From the NCBI GenBank assembly GCA_964440735.1, contig CAYTTK010000038.1, forward strand, positions 1 through 19,010: 19,010 nt of DNA. The letters run 5' to 3'. Under the pieces are notes generated by a model that saw only the letters and a program-made list of their open reading frames with translations, was not told the origin of the DNA and made no database searches. Numbering within the stretch: the first letter of the stretch is position 1; each line of letters begins with the position of its first letter. Shown piece after piece: positions 7,755 through 15,496 of the stretch. The position numbers and the translations under genes were made by a program. The stretch comes from CAZBWE01 sp964440735 (GTDB taxonomy: Bacteria > Planctomycetota > Phycisphaerae > Sedimentisphaerales > Anaerobacaceae).

Positions 7755-9200
7755 ATGGGAAATAAAAAGATGAATGACCGTAATTACTACACAAGTCCGC
7801 TGGTCGAGAGAAACGCCTCAAGGGAAATGGCAGAGCTTTTCGGTGCGCAGAAAAAGTTCAGCACGTGGCGGCGGCTGTGGCTGGAGCTTGCAAAGGCCCA
7901 GAAGAAACTCGGCCTGAACATTAAACAGGGCCAGATAGACCAGATGGCCAGGCACCTCGACGATATTAATTTTGAAAAAGCAGCTCGATACGAAAAGAAA
8001 CTTCGTCATGATGTTATGGCCCATATCCGTACATTCGCTGACGCAGCGCCGAAAGCCGCTGCGATTATTCACCTCGGTGCGACAAGCTGCTTCGTCGGCG
8101 ATAACGCAGATTTGTTAATTATGAGAGAAGCCCTGCAAATAACAGCCGGAAAGCTGGCAACAGTGATTCATTCGTTAGGCAAATTTGCAAAGGAGCATCG
8201 CGACCTTGCGACGCTGGGTTATACACATTATCAGCCGGCTCAGCTAACAACCGTCGGCAAAAGGGCGACACTATGGTGCTATGAGCTCGTAATGGATTTG
8301 CAGGAAATCGAGCATCGACTCGAAACGCTGCCCTTTCGAGGAGTCAAAGGCACTACCGGCACACAGGCATCGTTTCTGGAACTTTTCGACGGAAATCATA
8401 ATAAGGTAAAGCAGCTCGATAAGATGGTGGCTGCTGCGTTCGGCTTTACGAATTCCTGCGCCGTCACCGGACAGACATATCAGAGGAAAATCGATACCCT
8501 TGTTATAAACTGCCTTGCATCAATCGCACAGTCGGCTCACAAGATGTGCAATGACATTCGCCTCTCGGCAAATCTGAAAGAGATAGAAGAGCCGTTTGAA
8601 AAGACACAGGTCGGCTCATCGGCGATGGCTTATAAAAGAAATCCGATGCGAGCAGAAAGGGTAACGGCACTCAGCAGACTGGTACTTAGCCTGGCTACCA
8701 GCCCGCCGATGACCGCCTCCGAGCAGTGGTTTGAAAGGACGCTCGATGATTCAGCAAATAGAAGGGTAGTTATCCCGGAGGCATTTCTGGCGGTTGACGG
8801 GATTTTGCAAATCCTTATTAACGTCCTCGACGGGCTTGTTGTCTATCCGAAGGTGATAGAAACCCGCGTTGCAGCGGAGCTGCCATTTATGGCAAGCGAA
8901 AATATCCTGATGGCAGCGGTCAAAACGGGCGGCAACAGGCAGGAGTTGCACGAGAGGATTCGTCTCCACTCGCAGGCAGCGGCGGCGCAAGTGAAAAAAT
9001 TCGGCAGAGGCAACGATTTGATTGGCCGACTTAAATCGGATATTGCTTTTGGTAAAGTCAATTTCGAAAAAGTATTAGACCCGAAAAATTACGTCGGCCG
9101 AGCACCAAAACAGGTCGATGAATTTATAAGAAATATCGTCGAGCCAATCCGCAGAAGATACCGAAAGGAGCTCAGCAGAAAGGCCGAGCTTAACGTCTAA
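7755..9200 (+). CDS. purB: Adenylosuccinate lyase
   Basis: Homotetrameric lyase of purine synthesis. It releases fumarate from SAICAR and from adenylosuccinate. The fumarase/aspartase superfamily signature SSAMAYKRNPMRAE lies in the flexible catalytic loop with the reactive serine at S288 or S289. A second conserved histidine is in GYTHYQPAQ (H158). At about 481 residues and with its overall wording (the family of PRYRS-less, FSTWRRLWLELA-type sequences) it resembles the longer ADSL-type enzymes. The ATG at 7755 has AAGGGA about 8 bases upstream; an ATG at 7770 is an alternative. pyrE follows after a repeat-bearing gap of 101 bases, so a purine and a pyrimidine gene are probably cotranscribed. 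Confidence 0.95.
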   Translation: MGNKKMNDRNYYTSPLVERNASREMAELFGAQKKFSTWRRLWLELAKAQKKLGLNIKQGQIDQMARHLDDINFEKAARYEKKLRHDVMAHIRTFADAAPKAAAIIHLGATSCFVGDNADLLIMREALQITAGKLATVIHSLGKFAKEHRDLATLGYTHYQPAQLTTVGKRATLWCYELVMDLQEIEHRLETLPFRGVKGTTGTQASFLELFDGNHNKVKQLDKMVAAAFGFTNSCAVTGQTYQRKIDTLVINCLASIAQSAHKMCNDIRLSANLKEIEEPFEKTQVGSSAMAYKRNPMRAERVTALSRLVLSLATSPPMTASEQWFERTLDDSANRRVVIPEAFLAVDGILQILINVLDGLVVYPKVIETRVAAELPFMASENILMAAVKTGGNRQELHERIRLHSQAAAAQVKKFGRGNDLIGRLKSDIAFGKVNFEKVLDPKNYVGRAPKQVDEFIRNIVEPIRRRYRKELSRKAELNV

Positions 9201-9208
9201 AAAAATTA

Positions 9209-9280
9209 ACCGCAGAGGACGCAAAGACCGCAGAGAAAAAATAGATATAATTCAAAATCTCTGCGTGCTCAGCGAGCTCC
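9209..9280. repeat. Family A-like repeat between purB and pyrE
   Basis: The left arm at 9209-9235 reads as three 9-base units (CGCAGAGGA, CGCAAAGAC, CGCAGAGA). The right arm at 9259-9280 (CTCTGCGTGCTCAGCGAGCTCC) contains the reverse complement CTCTGCG. The core spacer is AT-rich. It is a variant of the CACNAAGN element with CGCAGAG in place of CACAAAG. The ribosome binding site of pyrE (AGAGG) lies in the decayed outer edge of the right arm. Confidence 0.55.
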
Positions 9281-9301
9281 ACTGTAAAGAGGAAAAAAGA
9301 G

Positions 9302-9826
9302 ATGACCAGAGAAGAACTGATAAAACGCATTAAAGATACCTCGTATCTGGAAGGTGACTTTGTCCTTCGCAGCGGCAAGAGAAGCAAATACTATCTCGAT
9401 AAATATCTTTTCGAGACCTGCCCGGATATCTTAAAGGCGCTCGGCGAGGAATTTGCCAAATACGTAACTACCGATGTTACATTGATAGCCGGGGCTGAAT
9501 TAGGCGGAGTGGCCTTAGCAGCGGCTACAGCAATGCAGACCGGCAAAAACTGGATTATCGTCCGCAACAGCAAAAAAGGCTACGGCACCGGTAAATTAGT
9601 CGAGGGTGTCTTAAACAAGGGCGATGTGGCCCTTCTCGTTGAGGATATCGCCACCACCGGCGGTCAGGTCCTCGAAGCAGCAAAGGTCATTACCGAGGCA
9701 GGAGCAAAGGTCAAAAAAATCGTCTGTGTAGTCGACCGCAAACAAGGGGCTGAAGAAAACATCACCGCCGCCGGCTACAAATTCGAATCCATACTTACAA
9801 AAGACGACCTCGGAATAAAAGAATAA
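9302..9826 (+). CDS. pyrE: Orotate phosphoribosyltransferase
   Basis: Enzyme that makes orotidine 5'-phosphate from orotate and PRPP, the fifth step of pyrimidine synthesis. At 174 residues it is short but complete for the branch fused to no other domain. The PRPP-binding motif is VALLVEDIATTGGQ at about residues 108-121. The N-terminal FVLRSGKRSKYYLDK carries the residues that bind the orotate and the phosphate, and the segment RNSKKGYGTGK matches the flexible catalytic loop with its lysines. AGAGG lies about 9 bases before the ATG. It is convergent with the glycosyltransferase/TPR gene, 46 bases away, without an obvious terminator. Confidence 0.92.
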   Translation: MTREELIKRIKDTSYLEGDFVLRSGKRSKYYLDKYLFETCPDILKALGEEFAKYVTTDVTLIAGAELGGVALAAATAMQTGKNWIIVRNSKKGYGTGKLVEGVLNKGDVALLVEDIATTGGQVLEAAKVITEAGAKVKKIVCVVDRKQGAEENITAAGYKFESILTKDDLGIKE

Positions 9827-9872
9827 ACATCGTAGAATTGACACTGTGGATAAAGCAGATATAACTGTTCTA

Positions 9873-12077
9873 TTATTTTTCCGTCGAAAGTAATGTATTA
9901 AGTTGGATTCGCGCATCTTGGTGAGCAGGATTTAATTGCAGGACTTTCTCAAATTCCATTATTGCACCATCAATATCGCCTTTTTGAGCCAATATTATTC
10001 CCATAAAATAATGGGCCTCAACATCATCTGGATTGAGCTGTAGAGCTTCGCGAAAACAGTCAACGGCTTGACCCAATTCGCCCATCGTAGCTAAAGCCAT
10101 GCCAAGCGCTTTATGAGCTTCTATAAAATCCGGCTTTATATTTATCGCATCTCTGAAATATTCAGCCGCCTCATCAAATTTTCCCTGCCTGGCCAGAATC
10201 ATGCCAAGCGTGTTATAGGTGTCGGCATCATCCGGCTCTAAGTCAAACGAGCGCTTATAGTGGATAACAGCTTCATCAATTCTATTTTGTTTATGAAATA
10301 CCATAGCAAGACCCTTATGGGCTATTGCGTAGTCGGGCTTTAGCTTTATGGCCTCGGTATAATAATGCTGAGCATCCTCGAATTTGCCGAGCGAATAAAA
10401 AGCCTGGCCCAAGCCGCAGTGAGCCCTGTGGTCATTAGGGTCTAATTCTATAACCTTTCTATAATGCTCGATAGCATCTTCGACTTTGTCTACAGCGGTA
10501 AGCGTCATTCCCAAACAAAGGTGTGCATCAATGTAATCAGGTTTACGGTCAAGGGCTTCGATATATCTCTGTGTTGCATCGCTGTATTTACCCTGGTCCT
10601 GCAGAGTCCTTCCTATGTTAAAATAAAGTTCTGCTTCATAATCCAGCTTCTCCGCTATAAAAGGGCCGGGAAAAGTTGAGATAAAAACTATCACCGCACC
10701 AAGACAGGTAACGCCTGCAATCCGAAACCATCCCCTCGACCCTGCTCGGGACAGGCTTCGCTCAATGATACTTCTGATAAGATATGCACATCCTGATACA
10801 GCAAGAACACTTAATACGGGAACCATCGGGACACGATATCGGGTTTTGACGTGTGTCAGGATTATAAGCAAGGGATAAGTGATTACAAATAACTTCACCG
10901 GCATAGGTATTCTCCGGCGGTTATAAACAAAACCAATTACCGCCAGAGGCAGGAGCAGGCCGAAGGGAAAACCAAAACCACCAACCTTCCACATCAGAAA
11001 TTCGAGTAAATTTGACCATTGTCTGAACAAATAGATATCTACATCACCGGGTAATTCACGTGAGTTTACGAATTGTATTGCTTTATTTGCCAAACGCTTC
11101 AAGAATCCTTTGGGGTCAGATACTATAAATTCTCTTACCTTATCGTAAAAAAATCTTTGCTTTTGCCACATATCACCGGTTATTCCATATTGTTCCGGCA
11201 TATCAACAATTCGTTCCCACTTAGTTCCAACGCGGATTTCGGCTGCTTCAAAATCTGGATTATTACCAATATAAAAGTTGACTCCTCCCGAGGCCGGCAG
11301 GATACCAAAATGACCTGTAACGCGGAGGTTTTGAACTGCAACCGGCAGTGCTATAACTATAAAACCGAAGGCCGTAAGAAGAAAACATCTTACGCTGAAG
11401 AAAATGCCTGCCCGAGCTTTATAAAGAACAAAACCAACCCAGACCACTCCAGCGATTATAAAAAGTATAAAGTTTGGTCGTGTAATTATGCTCAGGGCAC
11501 TACATAATCCCAGAAGAAAGAACCACAACAACCTCCTGCGAGTAACAGTTTTCAAAAAAAGTAAAATAAGAACAAGAGACCAAAAGACAACCCACACAAC
11601 ATCTATAAGGTCCATCTCGTGGAAAATAAGGGGTCCATAAAACGCAACAATTATCGCAGCTACAATTCCTGTTCGACGATTAAATATCCTCCGTCCCAAG
11701 AGAAACGTTAATACACAGTTAACCGCAGCAAGTATGGCATGAACTATTTGAGCAACCAAAACAGAACAATTACTGAAAAGATATACCGCAGAAAGAAATA
11801 AAGGGTAAAAAAACTGCTGCCAAAAAAACTGCTCCGGCATCTTTGCCGTGTTAACCAGCTTACTCGCTATAAGGTCATAGCCCCTTGCATCTACAATAGG
11901 AACATTAAAGGCCGGACTATCCGCAATTTCATAAAGATAAAACAAGCGCACACAAAGAGCCAATATAAAGATACCAAAGACAGGCCAAATAATCTGTCCA
12001 AAGGAATCAGATTTTAAGACAGCTAATTGATTAACTCCGCACTTATGCTTATCTTTAAGGTCGGCCGGCGAATCCAC
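9873..12077 (-). CDS. GT-C fold membrane glycosyltransferase with seven C-terminal TPRs
   Basis: Protein of 734 residues. The N-terminal 460 or so residues have about a dozen hydrophobic segments and resemble the GT39/ArnT-like dolichyl- or polyprenyl-phosphate-sugar transferases (PMT_2 type). An acidic first loop (VDARGYD) is the likely catalytic region, and TRPN and RYRVPMVPVL lie in later loops. The C-terminal 235 residues hold seven TPR repeats of 34 residues (motifs such as AHYFMGIILAQKGDIDGAI), which bind partner proteins. It would transfer a sugar from a lipid carrier to lipid or protein outside the membrane; the acceptor is unknown. The start is a GTG with GGAG about 7 bases upstream. 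A family C repeat is translated at about residues 439-448, in the connection between two membrane segments. It is downstream of coaB on the same strand but separated by 176 bases. Confidence 0.8.
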   Translation of the reverse strand: MDSPADLKDKHKCGVNQLAVLKSDSFGQIIWPVFGIFILALCVRLFYLYEIADSPAFNVPIVDARGYDLIASKLVNTAKMPEQFFWQQFFYPLFLSAVYLFSNCSVLVAQIVHAILAAVNCVLTFLLGRRIFNRRTGIVAAIIVAFYGPLIFHEMDLIDVVWVVFWSLVLILLFLKTVTRRRLLWFFLLGLCSALSIITRPNFILFIIAGVVWVGFVLYKARAGIFFSVRCFLLTAFGFIVIALPVAVQNLRVTGHFGILPASGGVNFYIGNNPDFEAAEIRVGTKWERIVDMPEQYGITGDMWQKQRFFYDKVREFIVSDPKGFLKRLANKAIQFVNSRELPGDVDIYLFRQWSNLLEFLMWKVGGFGFPFGLLLPLAVIGFVYNRRRIPMPVKLFVITYPLLIILTHVKTRYRVPMVPVLSVLAVSGCAYLIRSIIERSLSRAGSRGWFRIAGVTCLGAVIVFISTFPGPFIAEKLDYEAELYFNIGRTLQDQGKYSDATQRYIEALDRKPDYIDAHLCLGMTLTAVDKVEDAIEHYRKVIELDPNDHRAHCGLGQAFYSLGKFEDAQHYYTEAIKLKPDYAIAHKGLAMVFHKQNRIDEAVIHYKRSFDLEPDDADTYNTLGMILARQGKFDEAAEYFRDAINIKPDFIEAHKALGMALATMGELGQAVDCFREALQLNPDDVEAHYFMGIILAQKGDIDGAIMEFEKVLQLNPAHQDARIQLNTLLSTEK
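10735..10764. repeat. Family C repeat, translated inside the glycosyltransferase
   Basis: Contains TCGACCCTGCTCGGGACAGG plus GCTTCGCTCA, closely related to the intergenic copy at 2015-2036. On the minus strand it encodes ERSLSRAGSRG, a basic stretch joining two hydrophobic segments. The frame is kept, so the insertion length must be a multiple of three. Confidence 0.6.
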
Positions 12078-12194
12078 GGCTTATCTCCACGCTACTATAG
12101 TTTGAATAAAAATAGGATACATCATAAGAGTGTAATAATACAGAGTTTGAGTTTCGATATCTACTTTTTGAATTCAGATTCATCCTTTGCTACT

Positions 12195-12228
12195 CTGCGA
12201 AATAGCTCGCTACGTAGCACGAGCGCAG
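12195..12228. repeat. Strong nested hairpin between coaB and the glycosyltransferase
   Basis: CTGCG (12195-12199) pairs with CGCAG (12224-12228), GCTCG (12205-12209) pairs with CGAGC (12220-12224, sharing one base), and the centre CTACGTAG (12210-12217) is a perfect 8-base palindrome. No T run follows on either strand, so it is not a typical terminator. It may be a further repeat family or an RNA processing site in the long minus-strand transcript. Confidence 0.45.
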
Positions 12229-12253
12229 CATTACTATGGAGAACGGGTGCCAA

Positions 12254-12889
12254 TTAAAGATTTTCAAGCATATGAATAATCTTTTTGGCTGAAACAGCTT
12301 TATCTATATCTGCAATTTTTATCCAGTTAGAAGATGCTGTCTTTATTAGAACATCCGACTTATCTAAGCCGATTGCAACGGGGCTGTTGGCGATTATCAT
12401 ATCGAGGTTCTTATCTTTCAGTTTCCTTTCAGCGTTTTGGCGAAGGTTTTTGTCTTCGAGAGCGAATCCAACAATAATGCGTGATCTGCGTCTCGCGGCT
12501 CGTGACTTGTTTTTTTGTTTTGCGGCCCATTTAAGAATGTCGGCTGTCGGTTTTAATTTGATAGTCAGAGATTTGGGTTTCCTTTTGATTTTAGTTTTAG
12601 CCGGCCGAGCAGGAGTGTAATCAGCCACTGCGGCAGCCATAATAAGACAATCGCACCTGGAAAAAAACTTCCTAACTGCGTTAAACATCTCCTCCGCGCT
12701 TTCAACGCCCACAAAGTCCATTCCCACAGGCGGCTGTAAATCAGATGCGCTGATAAGTGTCACCTTGTGGCCAGCTTTAAGCGCCGCACGAGCAAGCGCA
12801 TAGCCCATCTTGCCGCTGCTTGCGTTGGAGATGAAACGAACGGGGTCAATATATTCCCGTGTGCCTCCTGCTGTAATTAAAATCCGCAT
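12254..12889 (-). CDS. coaB: Phosphopantothenate--cysteine ligase (CoaB half of a split CoaBC)
   Basis: Joins 4'-phosphopantothenate with cysteine in coenzyme A synthesis; bacterial enzymes use CTP. The protein begins MRILITAGGTREYIDP and has the SNASSGKMG nucleotide-binding loop, AAAVADYTP, and KNLDMIIANSP with the conserved lysine region. In most bacteria this domain is the C-terminal half of CoaBC. Here it is in the same frame as coaC, separated only by TAA at 12929-12931 and repeat-derived codons. The ATG at 12889 begins the conserved domain; a GTG at 12922 would add 11 residues encoded by the family A repeat and is less likely. The ribosome binding site before ATG is weak, so translation may depend on reinitiation after coaC or on stop readthrough. 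The length, about 211 residues, is a complete domain. Confidence 0.9.
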   Translation of the reverse strand: MRILITAGGTREYIDPVRFISNASSGKMGYALARAALKAGHKVTLISASDLQPPVGMDFVGVESAEEMFNAVRKFFSRCDCLIMAAAVADYTPARPAKTKIKRKPKSLTIKLKPTADILKWAAKQKNKSRAARRRSRIIVGFALEDKNLRQNAERKLKDKNLDMIIANSPVAIGLDKSDVLIKTASSNWIKIADIDKAVSAKKIIHMLENL

Positions 12890-12901
12890 CTTACTGTTCT
12901 T

Positions 12902-12969
12902 GCCACAAAGACACCAAGACACTAATTTTTAACGATGTTTATTCCTCTGCGGCTTTTTGTCTTCGCGGC
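12902..12969. repeat. Family A palindromic repeat at the coaC/coaB junction
   Basis: The left arm GCCACAAAGACACCAAGACAC is at 12902-12922 and the right arm at 12947-12969 ends in TTTTTGTCTTCGCGGC. The element supplies the last codons of coaC (about SSREDKKPQRNKHR), the TAA stop and the codons before the coaB ATG. It is the same family as the copy translated in ogt at 18287-18361. Confidence 0.75.
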
Positions 12970-13543
12970 TGCTTTCCCTTTTAATTTTCGAGGCGATTTT
13001 TTCGATAGCTTTAATGATATCATGGGGTTCAGCCATTCTGCCGACAGCCTCGGTGCCGCAGGCGAGCCGGCCTTTAACGGGGCCAATCAGCTGAAAACCC
13101 ATTTGCATAACCATCTTGATATTGCGCCGAACGGCTGAATTGTCCCACATATTATTGTTCATTGCAGGCGCTAACAGTGCCGCCCGCGACTTAATCAAAG
13201 GCCAGGCCGCACAAAGAATAGTGCTGAGCAAATCATCACAGATGCCGTTTGCAATCTTGCCAATGATATTCGCCGTTGCAGGTGCCGCGACAATAACATC
13301 AGCCCATTCAACTAAAGCTATATGGCCGATTTTATATTCTTCAGACGTGCCCCATAAATCGGTAAAAACGGCTGAACAAGTACCCGCCTCAAAGCTCTTT
13401 GGGCCAACAAGCTCACAGGCCGACTCCGTCATCACGGTTTTCACCCTGGCGCCGGCAGCGGTCAGCTTACTTGCCAGGTCAACTGCTTTGTATGCGGCAA
13501 TTGCCCCACTGACACCCAGCAAAATATTTAGCTCTTTGAACAT
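12929..13543 (-). CDS. coaC: Phosphopantothenoylcysteine decarboxylase (CoaC half of a split CoaBC)
   Basis: FMN-dependent decarboxylase of coenzyme A synthesis that yields 4'-phosphopantetheine. All the hallmark residues are present: H74 in KIGHIALVEWAD, N129 in PAMNNNMW, and C162 in RLACGTEAVGRM. The N-terminal LLGVSGAIAAYKA is the flavin-binding start. The catalytic domain is complete at about 190 residues; the basic tail after it is encoded by the family A repeat. In most bacteria the protein continues into CoaB, and here the frame does so too, except for one TAA. It lies 50 bases after rpoZ in the common gmk-rpoZ-coaBC order. The ribosome binding site before the ATG is weak. Confidence 0.92.
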   Translation of the reverse strand: MFKELNILLGVSGAIAAYKAVDLASKLTAAGARVKTVMTESACELVGPKSFEAGTCSAVFTDLWGTSEEYKIGHIALVEWADVIVAAPATANIIGKIANGICDDLLSTILCAAWPLIKSRAALLAPAMNNNMWDNSAVRRNIKMVMQMGFQLIGPVKGRLACGTEAVGRMAEPHDIIKAIEKIASKIKRESSREDKKPQRNKHR

Positions 13544-13593
13544 CCCATATTCTTTTGCCGCAAAACTTACCGAGGACGCTAATATTCTTAAAT

Positions 13594-13830
13594 TTAATCC
13601 TGCTTCTCTGGACTCTCGGTGTTCCCGGCGGCTAAACTGTCATCGACAGCAATTTTGTCCTGGAGGATTTCCTGAACAACAATTTCAAGCAAAGACTTTC
13701 CTTCGGCATCCTCAATCAATGGCCGAGCGCCCTGCATCAACTCGGTCATACGTTTCTGAACCAGTGCAGCCAATCTGAATCTGCCACCAATTTTGTTGAC
13801 TATTTTCTCGCTTTTAAGATCATCTATCAT
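13594..13830 (-). CDS. rpoZ: DNA-directed RNA polymerase omega subunit
   Basis: Small RNA polymerase subunit of 78 residues that helps fold beta'. The N-terminal part (NKIGGRFRLAALVQKRMTELMQGARPLI) fits the RpoZ/RPB6 motif, in which a conserved basic segment packs on the beta' C-terminus. The identification is supported by position: it overlaps the end of gmk by 11 bases and precedes coaC, the standard gmk-rpoZ-coaBC order. The C-terminal 20 residues are acidic and poorly conserved, as usual. GGAG lies about 12 bases before the ATG, inside gmk. Confidence 0.85.
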   Translation of the reverse strand: MIDDLKSEKIVNKIGGRFRLAALVQKRMTELMQGARPLIEDAEGKSLLEIVVQEILQDKIAVDDSLAAGNTESPEKQD

Positions 13831-14458
13831 ATTTGGTATCTCGCTCCGTTAGAATTCTGCCCTTTTTGATTTTATTTTTTTTACGCCCTGCACCTTGAAT
13901 AATCTGAATACATTCGTTTACAGCCTGCTCAAAATCATCGTTTATAACCATGTTATCATAATATTGCCAAGCAGCAGCGATTTCAGTTCCTGCCCCTTCG
14001 AGTCTTCCTTCAACGGCTTCAGAGCTGTCTCTTTCCCTTTGGCTTATACGCTCTGCCAATTCTCTGTGAGTCGGTGGTAAAATAAAAATCATTATCGCAT
14101 CCGGATATATAACCTTGACCTGTTTGGCACCTTGAACATCTATTTCCAAAATAACAGTTTTTCCGGCAGCCAGTGCCTTTTCAACTTTGTCACTGGGTGT
14201 GCCATATAGATGGCCGAACACCTCGGCATATTCCAGCAGCAAGCCCTTATTGATGCGCTGCCGAAATTCATCCTCCGATATAAACCAATAATCTTGGCCG
14301 TCAACCTCGGTCTCGCTCTTTTGCCGGGTAGTAACAGAGATGCTAATATAAAAATCTTTTTGCCGCTTAACTATCTCTGTGCAAATGGTGCTTTTTCCAA
14401 CGCCGGATGGGCCACTAATTATTACCACCTTACCTTTTTTATTACCGCCCTGTTCCAT
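13820..14458 (-). CDS. gmk: Guanylate kinase
   Basis: Phosphorylates GMP to GDP with ATP. The P-loop GPSGVGKST lies at about residues 16-24 and the GMP-binding region includes SVTTRQKSETEVDGQDYWF and YAEVFGHLYGTP. The lid region has ISQRERDSS. The ATG at 14458 gives 212 residues, normal for the family; an upstream TTG at 14494 would add a non-conserved stretch. The C-terminus (about 190 onward, GRKKNKIKKGRIL) is unusually basic and is encoded by sequence with a faint resemblance to half of the family B repeat. The gene overlaps rpoZ by 11 bases and follows yicC by about 52. Confidence 0.93.
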   Translation of the reverse strand: MEQGGNKKGKVVIISGPSGVGKSTICTEIVKRQKDFYISISVTTRQKSETEVDGQDYWFISEDEFRQRINKGLLLEYAEVFGHLYGTPSDKVEKALAAGKTVILEIDVQGAKQVKVIYPDAIMIFILPPTHRELAERISQRERDSSEAVEGRLEGAGTEIAAAWQYYDNMVINDDFEQAVNECIQIIQGAGRKKNKIKKGRILTERDTKYDR

Positions 14459-14510
14459 TTCCAGTTTTGAATCAACCCAAAATCCAACACTCAAAACCCA
14501 GAATTATTTA

Positions 14511-15395
14511 TCACTCTACATTCTGAACCTGCTCTTTAATGCGGTCTATCCGGCATTTCATATCGACGACCAAGCGGGTAATCTCAGTATCCGTGGCTTT
14601 GCTGGCAATTGTGTTGGCTTCCCTGAGCATTTCCTGGCTGATAAATTCCAACCTTCGTCCGGCCTGGCCTTTTGCCTGACACACGCGAAGCAATTGCTGC
14701 AGATGAGAATCCAGACGGGCAATTTCCTCAGAAACATCAGACCTATCAGCAAAAATCGCCACTTCTCTTGCAATCGTTTCCTGGTCACACCTGAGTTTTG
14801 CATCCACGAGCAGCTCGTTGACTCTTTTTTTAAGTTTCTTTGCATATGCTTTCTGAACAGCCGCACCCCGAGCACGTATTCGCTCAAGGTCCTGCTCTAT
14901 TACCTTGCAGTGCTTCTTCAAATCATCCTCAAGAGCAGTCCCTTCGGCGGCACGCATCTGTTTTAGCTTACCGAGCGCCTTCTGACTAATATCCAAAACT
15001 TTTTTCCTGATTTGCTCTGCCACACTTTTATCCGGCAACACCGGCTGAATAATCCCGGGCAAGCTCAATAAGCTGCCAATATCAACCGTCGCCTTAACAC
15101 CAGCCGAAGACCCAACCCTGCCTAACTTTTCCATAACGGCCCTTAAGGCCGTCTCGTCTATATCAAAGAGCACATTCGCCGATACATTTTTGAGGCGAAG
15201 GACGTAATTTACAGTCCCGCGTGACAAGCTTTTGCGCAAAAGTTTTTCAATGTCCTCCTCCAGAAACGCTACCGCATCCGGCAACTTTATAATGGTCCTG
15301 AGGTAACGGTTGTTAAGCGCCTTGACCTCAACAGCGTAACAAACGCCGTTAACCTCACCTTCCGCCTCACCATATCCGGTCATACTGTTTATCAT
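14511..15395 (-). CDS. yicC: YicC/YloC family endoribonuclease
   Basis: Protein of 294 residues with the family start SMTGYGEAEGEV and VEVKALNNRYL, and the family end with ARLDSHLQQLL, GRRLEFISQEMLREANTIASKA and EITRLVVDMKCRIDRIKEQVQNVE. E. coli YicC is an endoribonuclease that acts on small RNAs such as RyhB, and the C-terminal conserved segment is the DUF1732 domain. The middle third is a long charged helical region. It lies directly upstream of gmk, as in many bacteria. Two starts are possible, the ATG used here and one five codons later at the family's usual MTGYG; neither has a strong ribosome binding site. Confidence 0.92.
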   Translation of the reverse strand: MINSMTGYGEAEGEVNGVCYAVEVKALNNRYLRTIIKLPDAVAFLEEDIEKLLRKSLSRGTVNYVLRLKNVSANVLFDIDETALRAVMEKLGRVGSSAGVKATVDIGSLLSLPGIIQPVLPDKSVAEQIRKKVLDISQKALGKLKQMRAAEGTALEDDLKKHCKVIEQDLERIRARGAAVQKAYAKKLKKRVNELLVDAKLRCDQETIAREVAIFADRSDVSEEIARLDSHLQQLLRVCQAKGQAGRRLEFISQEMLREANTIASKATDTEITRLVVDMKCRIDRIKEQVQNVE

Positions 15396-15496
15396 AGCGC
15401 TACACTTTCAACTCGCATTGCGTATTTGGTTTTGGACGACGCATATCGCACAACGCTCGACGAGGTTAGCCATCAGGTAAATTTATATCAACGCCC

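Noticed and set aside
7693..7769. In-frame sense codons after the endonuclease stop (reading NKVTKYEHTDPNIYVIRDPRKW)
   Set aside because: Looks protein-like and could be a decayed C-terminus of a transferred gene, but it is too short, overlaps the purB start and matches nothing I recognise.
10464..11507. Plus-strand open frames across the glycosyltransferase gene
   Set aside because: They are antisense shadows of a well-supported coding sequence and have no family features.
12890..12922. GTG at 12922 as the start of coaB
   Set aside because: The added 11 residues are encoded by the family A repeat arm and are not part of the family; the ATG at 12889 begins the conserved domain.
14459..14494. 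TTG at 14494 as the start of gmk
   Set aside because: It adds a non-conserved stretch encoded by a low-complexity region; the ATG at 14458 gives the usual family length.
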